Shown piece by piece: positions 57,324-64,000 of a stretch of 64,000 nt of DNA. The notes beneath the pieces were generated by a model that saw only the letters and a program-made list of their open reading frames with translations, made no database searches and was not told the DNA's origin. Within the stretch, counting starts at the first letter, position 1, and the number at the start of each line of letters is the position of its first letter. Both the position numbers and the translations under genes were made by a program. Source of the DNA: Bidens hawaiensis (lineage: Eukaryota; Streptophyta; Magnoliopsida; Asterales; Asteraceae); NCBI GenBank assembly GCA_021521415.1, contig JAIQDT010009061.1:38275-102274 (forward strand), given 5' to 3'.

Positions 57324-58149
57324 TCGTATTCTATAAGGAAACATAAACATCATCACTCAAGGAACTATTTAGTACAAGGATAATAAGGATAACATGTAAT
57401 AACAGTGGCCAGCTACGATTAGTTGATCACGTTACTCTCCGTGTCCTATACAGTTCCCTTTTGTGAGTCCACTGGTGCTAGTTCTACTTCAATACAGTAA
57501 GATAGCATTCATACATCATTCTACTTTACATTTGAAATTAATCACATACTTTACCTTTACTTAGCTTGCTTGAGTGACACATGACTTTCTTGAACTGGCA
57601 TATTCTTTCTTTTCTTACTTAAATCCCATTCTCTGTTTGAGTCTAAGCATGTAGGATGCTTAATTATCTCGAACTTTGCTCTGATACCAACTTGTAAGGC
57701 CCTGATACCGGTGCCCTACCTTGGACGTTGGATTTACTCGTGAACACAATTCTATAAATATAAGAGTTAATTAAAACTTTCGCGGAATATAAAAACTTTC
57801 ACTAAACATTACATAATAAATCATAAACATGTCTTAAACAAACATTTTTGTCCTTCAAAATTAAAATGTAAATTATAAAACATTATGAGTCTTCAGATGG
57901 TAGCCTCTTATTCTTCTGCCATGTGCCCCCGCTCAAGCTAGCTGCCTCATTCTACTCACCGGCGTGCATACTAAAAGTCAGCTACGCTGAGTGAGTTCTA
58001 GTTAATCATACAACATACCACATTCGTAATTACATACTTTCGTTCATACTTTATACTTTCAAACATTCGTTCATTATACACTTACGTACCTTCATATCTT
58101 TTTTCCTTCATTTTCATACCTTACGTTTTAAAGAGCATTACGCCATACT

Positions 58150-58350
58150 TTCCTTGAGTATTATTAGGGCCCGGTTCCCTCTTGCCTCGAGTATTATTAG
58201 GGCCCGGTAGGGCCTGGTTCCCTATTGCCTCGAGTATTATTAGGGCCTGGTTCCCTCTTGCCTCGAATATTATTAGGGGTCGGTTCCCTCTTGCCTCGAA
58301 TATTATTAGGGTTCGGTTCCCCCTTGCCTCGAGTATTATTAGGGGTCGGT
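58150..58350. repeat. 40-bp tandem repeat in the Gypsy B LTR
   Basis: About six units of CCTCGAGTATTATTAGGG plus a CGGTTCCC word. Overlapping ORFs on both strands are artefacts. Confidence 0.9.
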
Positions 58351-59039
58351 TCCCTTTCGTTACCATACCACCATACAATACCTTTCTTTCTCATTATCTT
58401 TATAATATTCATACATACGTATATACATATCATACATGCAATATTCATACATACTTTCTTTCACATACTCATTCTATACTTACTACACTATGCCTTCCTT
58501 AACAATACGTGCAATATCTGAAGATCGTTCACGTACTGTCAAGCATTTATTCATAATATAAACATAACTACCACATTCATCATTAAGACATATACTTACC
58601 ATTTAAGGTAAGTGTATTAACATTCACATTGAGTGTGCACACAGCCCCGAAAACATAACAAATGGGGCTAGAAACTCACATGGATTCTTTTATGTTCTCC
58701 ATTAATTTTTATTCCTCTCTTTAACTGGGCTCGGCTAACTGTACATTAATTACATGTATCAATACTTGTCCTAATCACGCTATTCATGTTTCAGCCAAAA
58801 TGGCTAAGTCTGGTCTATTCTAATGGCTTTATGAGGTAGTGTATTCATAAGCATGGCCTTGTATCCTTATACTTCTCGTGTTTGAGTTTTCTATTAGAAT
58901 ACAACTTATACACTTGTAACATTTTCATGTCTTTCTTCTTTGTATTCAAATAAGGTTTATTAGAATACAATTGTTTACGAACCATAGCATTCAAGGGCAT
59001 GTAAGTACGCAAATAAACAATATATATATACGGAGACAT

Positions 59040-59400
59040 GGTGTATTCGAATACCTTGTGTATTCGAATACATAATGTATTCGAATACTTAGTCCATGTA
59101 TCTGAGTATAGACAATGTAAGTGAGTCTATATTGTAATCAAGTATGCCCATTGTATGCGAGTCCATAATGTAATCGAACATATAGATTGTATTCGAAGCA
59201 TTCCATTGTATTTGAACCATCATGATATATTCTAACATGTCCATTGTATTCGAACTATTCAATGTATTCTAACATTTCCATTGTATTCGAGTAGGCCTTA
59301 TGTAATCGAACGTATGTATTGTATTCGAGTAGGCCTTATGCAATCGAATGTATGTATTGTATTCGAATGTGCACAATGTAATCAAACATGCTACTACTGT
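59040..59400. repeat. GTATTCGAATAC-type repeats in the Gypsy B LTR
   Basis: Degenerate TTGTATTCGAA / ATGTAATCGAAC units, occupying the place of the TTCGAA tract in A and the TATACG tract in C. Confidence 0.85.
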
Positions 59401-60000
59401 TTATTCCTTTTTATACCCTTATCAAAGGGTATTTTATCATTTACACTTATATTATGGTATTATATTAACCCTCAAACGTTCCTGTTTTCATTTTCAGTTA
59501 AGGTCTAGTCCGTTCACCTATAAAGCTTGAACCTTTATCATTTTCAATCCCGTTTTAGGCTAGATCTAGGTTGTGCATCCATAAAGTTTCAACCTTTATT
59601 GTTTACAAATCCATTTTAACTAGATCTAGGGTTTTTTAACATGAACCGTGTACACTAACAAGTTCGTTAAGTCCATTTTTATCATCAAGTTTACAACTTT
59701 ATGATTCATCTATACCCGTTCTACTCTAGGGCTAAGTTCTAGCGCAAACCGTTCATAAAAACATAACAATTATATGTAAAGAACATACCTTTATGAGTTT
59801 TTAGGCTACAGTTAGCTTTGATATGCAATAATAATCTTGTATCTTGCGTGTGTATCCAAGATCTAGCTCGGTTTTGTTGTTGAACCATTCTCCTTGGTCA
59901 CGACCGTAAGGGAGGAGATGTATGTGTGTGTTTTAGTGTGTGTATGGAGGCAAGGAAGATGAGAAATGAGGGTTCTAGGGTTTTAGGGAGGTTTAAGGAG

Positions 60001-60010
60001 GTATTTATAT
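60001..60010 (-). promoter_or_regulatory. TATA box of the Gypsy B 5' LTR
   Basis: GAATATAAATACC on the minus strand, about 160 bp after the LTR start. Confidence 0.6.
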
Positions 60011-60168
60011 TCTCTTAAGCCCATGGACCTAAGGCACATCCCATCCCTTATTCCATCTTTCCCACCCAAGTCCATACTCTTTATTTTATTTAATCTTAAT
60101 TAAATATTAACACACATTAAACAAACATAATCTCTTTTATTTATTATTATCCAATTTAGGATGTTACA

Positions 60169-61488
60169 AAACACACACACACACACACACATATATATGT
60201 ATGTATTATAAGTATATTTTGTATAATAATAAATTATCGTTACTTTATTAAAACCCGACACTACTATTAGTGATTTCTCGTTGAACATCTTTATAAATTT
60301 GCTTATATTAATTTTATATATAAAAATATATATTATATATATGTATCATTCTCTAAGAATTGTAACAGTTATATTTTAAACGTATTAATTATATTTATAA
60401 AATTAGATTTTCTATAAATAGTCCCATATATATTGTATGATAAATATATATATATTTAAACATTTATCTTAAATATTTTATATATTACGAGTTATATTTA
60501 TACATGTACACATCTATAATTGCAATATATTTAATTAAATATTATTTAAATAATAATATAATTATTTCAACTCATATTTATTTATTTACACTAATAATAA
60601 TGATTTAACCAGAACAGTAACCGTAGAGTTCAATTGATCAATCAATGATCATTCTAATCACAAAAAAACTCCAATCACATCGAAATCTTAATTCATCAAA
60701 TTATGTTATGTCATTTATAATTAATTAATATTATATTATTTAATTAGGATTCATTGACAGTAAATCCCGAAGGGTTCATCATTCTCACATCATCATTTAT
60801 ATTCCGTTCATTCGATCAAGTGAGTATCACATTCCCTCTTTTAACTCATTTTTATCGTTTTGGGGACATTTGCGTTACTATTTATTTCCTTACTATTTAA
60901 TATAGAAATTTGCAATTGTTGTTACTTGTGTTTAACAATTTATACCTTACTTGTTATGTGCTTATATGTTTTATGTGAATCGCATTCAGAGAGGTCCAAC
61001 GTAATCTCAGAATAGTATGATCATACGACAGTCGTAATAGTGATCGTCCAGTTTATCTTGCATCGTGCTTATCGACAACTAATTATTTACTTGCTCATTG
61101 GTTAAATTGCTTATCTCACTTGACACAGTACGCTCTCTTATTTATCATAATATAACCATGAAAATTTGGTGTTTTACTCATTCAACCTCATGTTGACAAA
61201 ATCTCTTGTATTTTTAACGCATATGCAGGTTATCGTGTGAGGTGATTATCAAGATTGTTTGAAGCAACTTGTGATGCATGTTAGAGAAGAAGATACAATA
61301 ATTTAATTTCGGATGTTTATTTTTACTTGTTAATTATGAATTTTATGTACAATGACTATTTGAATTTGTTGTACTATTTAAATTGGTTTAATAGATATTG
61401 TCACATTTAATAATGCATTGATTGTATCTTGAGAGTTGTGAGCAATCAGCGCACGCCCTGGCATTTTCGCCATAGGTCAGGGTGTGAC
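60169..61488 (+). mobile_element. 5' LTR of a further LTR retroelement (D)
   Basis: Ends GGTCAGGGTGTGACC and is followed at once by an initiator-Met primer site. TATA-like TCTATAAATAGTCC at about 60412. It shares word order with the old LTR at 3990-5897. The left border is uncertain, since it adjoins (CA)n/(TA)n directly after Gypsy B. Confidence 0.55.
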
Positions 61489-61490
61489 CG

Positions 61491-61506
61491 ATTGGTATCC
61501 GAGCCG
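61491..61506 (+). promoter_or_regulatory. Primer binding site of element D
   Basis: ATTGGTATCCGAGCCG, one base from TGGTATCAGAGC. Confidence 0.75.
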
Positions 61507-64000
61507 AAGGTTTAAGATAGGTCGTTAGTGGTGCCTTAGTAACATGCTTAGGAGCCTCATACATGCTTATTTGTTTACCTGATGTGTTCTATTTGATAGT
61601 TTACAACTTACGTAATTACTTGCTAGATTGTGTACTTATTTAACTGTTTAATTAATTGTTTATTTGTATTGTCATGCACACACAACTCCGAATCTATGCT
61701 TCACCTTCAAAATATTTTTATAACTCCGAGACTATGTCTCACTCTCAAAATATTTTGTGACTCCTCTCGAAATATTTTTATCTAATGACTAGTTTTCTTT
61801 AGTGGAGAATTCCTTGAAAATTTTCTAGCTTTGTTTTTTCTCTTTTCACTTAAAACTAGTGAGTGCGACAAGATTCCCCACCATAGTGGAAAATGTCATG
61901 CGACGACACTTTAAGAGTTTAACATAATCGGCTAAACGATTACATTCTTTATTGTGTTTTATTGCTTTTAAAATGTCTAGTCGGGTGGAAACCCCATGGG
62001 ACACATGGACACGCCAACTGTACATTTCACGATTTGTTATATTTGCGATATTTTGTAGGAACATTATCATCCGTGGTGATACACGAGATGTATCAACTAC
62101 TTATGCTTGAGTTCGTTTATTCGTTACTTTGTTTGGTCGGTTAAATCGCCATGTAACGCTCATGGGCCGACAAACTCAATTGATTCGTTAATTCGTTAAT
62201 TAAGTTGGGCCATTCAAGTTGTCATGTAATGCTCATGGGAGGCCAACTAACACATTTGTTTTGATTTTGGTATGCTAATAAGTTGGGTAAACAAAATGCC
62301 ATGGAAAGATCTTGGGAAACCCAACATATCGAAGAACATTCGTTATTTGTTTATTTGTTTGCTCATTTGATTTTATACGAAACAATTTATGATTTGATTT
62401 AATTATTCAATTATTCTATTATTCAATTATTATATTATTCAATTACTTACTTACTCAATCATTTTTGAATCAAGATTTATTGATTCGATCTATTCATACA
62501 CTCAAAAACATTTTTATTTTCCTGATCGGTTACAAATTCTTCATTCATCAAGACTAGGTTATCACGAGCTAATAAAAAACAATTTACACTATATTATTGA
62601 ATTAGTTTTCACATAATCATTTTATCACATTATTATATTATCAGAATATCAAGTAATTTAAAACATATTATTGCACAACTCAATAATCGAATGACTTTAT
62701 TGTACTCATGGTATCATATACATAAACTACATTTTCCAATTATTCAACCTCAAATTTTAATTTGTTAAAACATATCAAACTTTGATAAAACTCATTCACT
62801 CATCAAAATAAATCATTGATTTTCATTCTAGATTCTGACTTATTCTTAAGTTATGAATAAACATCAACATAACATATTTAAATTTTGTTTTACACAAATA
62901 ACTCATATGAAATCTACACAACTATCCAATCTTCTCATTAAATCACATCTTCATTAATCATAGAATGTTTTCTCAACATCAATCAATATCAATCATTTAT
63001 TTTCTACAACCGCCTCATGCGACATGTTTAGTCAAGGAGATAGCTCCTGCGATCTCTAAAATATAAACTCAATTTACAAAACATAAATACAATAAGCTAA
63101 ATCTTGTTTATTAAACTAACTGTTGGTAATTTTGATTCATTTACCCTACTCATTCTCATAACGACTAAAATAACAAAAAGCAAATCTAAACAACAACTAG
63201 ATGCTATTAATCCAATTAACAATCAATCTCAACAAAATCGTAGCGTCTCAAACAACGAACTTTACGTCAAAATTCACTCATTTCGTTTCATTTTCCACTA
63301 TCACTATTCAATTCAATCCTCATATCATTTTGTACCCCATGTAATCGTCTGGTTATCTTGTTAATTCTTGCCACGTACCACAAGACGTTCCACAACTATC
63401 TATGCCGTCAAATTCTAAAACCCCTGCTACGACGATTTCCCAAATTTTATACCCTGTTACCTGTAATTGCTACAACTATGGAAAATACTAATCACCTACG
63501 CATGTGTGTTCCCGATTCAATCATTTTCATTAAGCTCAGAATTTCCAAACTTACTCTATTAAACCCTACTTTGCGACCTAATCAAAATATTTCAGTTCAA
63601 TCAACTTTAATTACTCAAATTTTTATAGCACTAATTATTTAAGTTATTTTTAACTAAGTTTATTAAAGAAGGTGTTTTGTCACTTTTATCTAAAAATACT
63701 TTAGCTTTCTCAATCGTATATTATAACAAATCGTTACTCGCTTTTTGGATTTAGACAACTTCAAATTTAATAAATTATTAATTCTAAGTGATTATGCTCA
63801 TACAATAAAATATGTCTTCCCATAGATAACTGTTTGCAATACTATACTTTCAAAATATGTTTTGAAATTTTAATATTATATTAAAACAACTCAAAAATGC
63901 AATTCATCTTTAGCAATATTTTACACAAAGACTATCTTCTATTCATAACCAAAAGGTAGTTAGATTATTGTTTCCTCTAAAAATCATATCTTTCAAATGT
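61507..64000 (+). mobile_element. Leader / internal start of element D, no coding region recognised
   Basis: AT-rich, with imperfect repeats around GTCATGTAA(C/T)GCTCATGGG at about 62150 and 62220. ORFs of up to 94 codons show no gag motifs. The element probably continues past the window. Confidence 0.35.

Larger units (their letters stand above)
51745..60168 (-). mobile_element. Ty3/Gypsy retrotransposon B, same family as A, defective
   Basis: Runs right to left: 5' LTR 57693-60168, primer site (minus-strand TTGGTATCAGAGC at 57679-57690), gag, protease, RT, RNase H, integrase, chromodomain-like tail, polypurine tract, and a truncated 3' LTR 51745-52397. The compared LTR parts differ at roughly 15 in 390 positions. 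It retains the integrase N-terminal half lost in A. Broken by several stops, frameshifts and a 278-bp tandem duplication. Confidence 0.92.
57693..60168 (-). repeat. Gypsy B 5' LTR, complete, 2476 bp
   Basis: Plus-strand ends TGTAAGGCCC and GGATGTTACA. Contains the 40-bp repeat (58150-58350), palindrome (58591-58616) and GTATTCGAATAC repeats (59040-59400). TATA box on the minus strand at 60001-60010. Confidence 0.9.

Noticed and set aside
61846..62144. Overlapping ORFs as gag of element D
   Set aside because: No zinc knuckle or capsid motifs; frames are short and AT-rich.

Overview
This is a plant nuclear genome window. The evidence is spliced introns with canonical GT/AG borders, a partial plant alpha/beta-hydrolase gene, plant-type LTR retrotransposons primed by initiator Met tRNA, a LINE, hAT and Mutator-like elements and a large Helitron. 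AT-rich spacers and dense nested transposons fit a large eudicot genome. Asteraceae is a guess from general resemblance only.

Layout. 1-1.3 kb: TIR element with about 85-bp inverted ends carrying a GC-rich gene-like ORF, placed downstream of (probably in an intron of) a minus-strand alpha/beta-hydrolase gene whose first four coding exons lie at 1439-2594. 3.4-9.8 kb: no gene; an old solo-LTR-like stretch (3990-5897) with a hAT-like MITE inside, minisatellites, and two (TA)n-flanked small elements. 9830-30028: a 20.2-kb Helitron, in order: terminal hairpin; three captured host-gene fragments (VDAC porin, HD-ZIP IV START region, protein disulfide isomerase); a 12-exon RPA1/DUF223-type gene; a decayed Rep-helicase gene; a 3' hairpin ending in CTAG. 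The Helitron itself holds a young Copia element (15649-20715), a hAT MITE (20738-21043) and a truncated LINE (24329-25093). 30-35 kb: AT-rich, with a possible Helitron remnant and weak exon-like pieces. 35.2-45.1 kb: minus-strand Ty3/Gypsy chromovirus A, its 5' LTR split by another solo LTR. 45.3-51.1 kb: Mutator-like element containing solo LTR C, which contains solo LTR E. 51.7-60.2 kb: minus-strand Gypsy B of the same family as A and C. 60.2-64 kb: plus-strand LTR and leader of a further retroelement running off the window.

How it fits together. The only probable host gene is the partial alpha/beta-hydrolase. The Helitron is the centrepiece. Its RPA-like gene splices in perfect phase over 12 exons, with one nonsense codon placed after the last OB fold, whereas its Rep-helicase has several frame breaks, a changed Walker A motif and an internal deletion. 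The element therefore could not move on its own now. The retroelements differ in age: Copia LTRs differ by 1 base in 329, whereas the Gypsy B LTR parts I compared differ by roughly 4%. I found no tRNA, rRNA or CRISPR signal.
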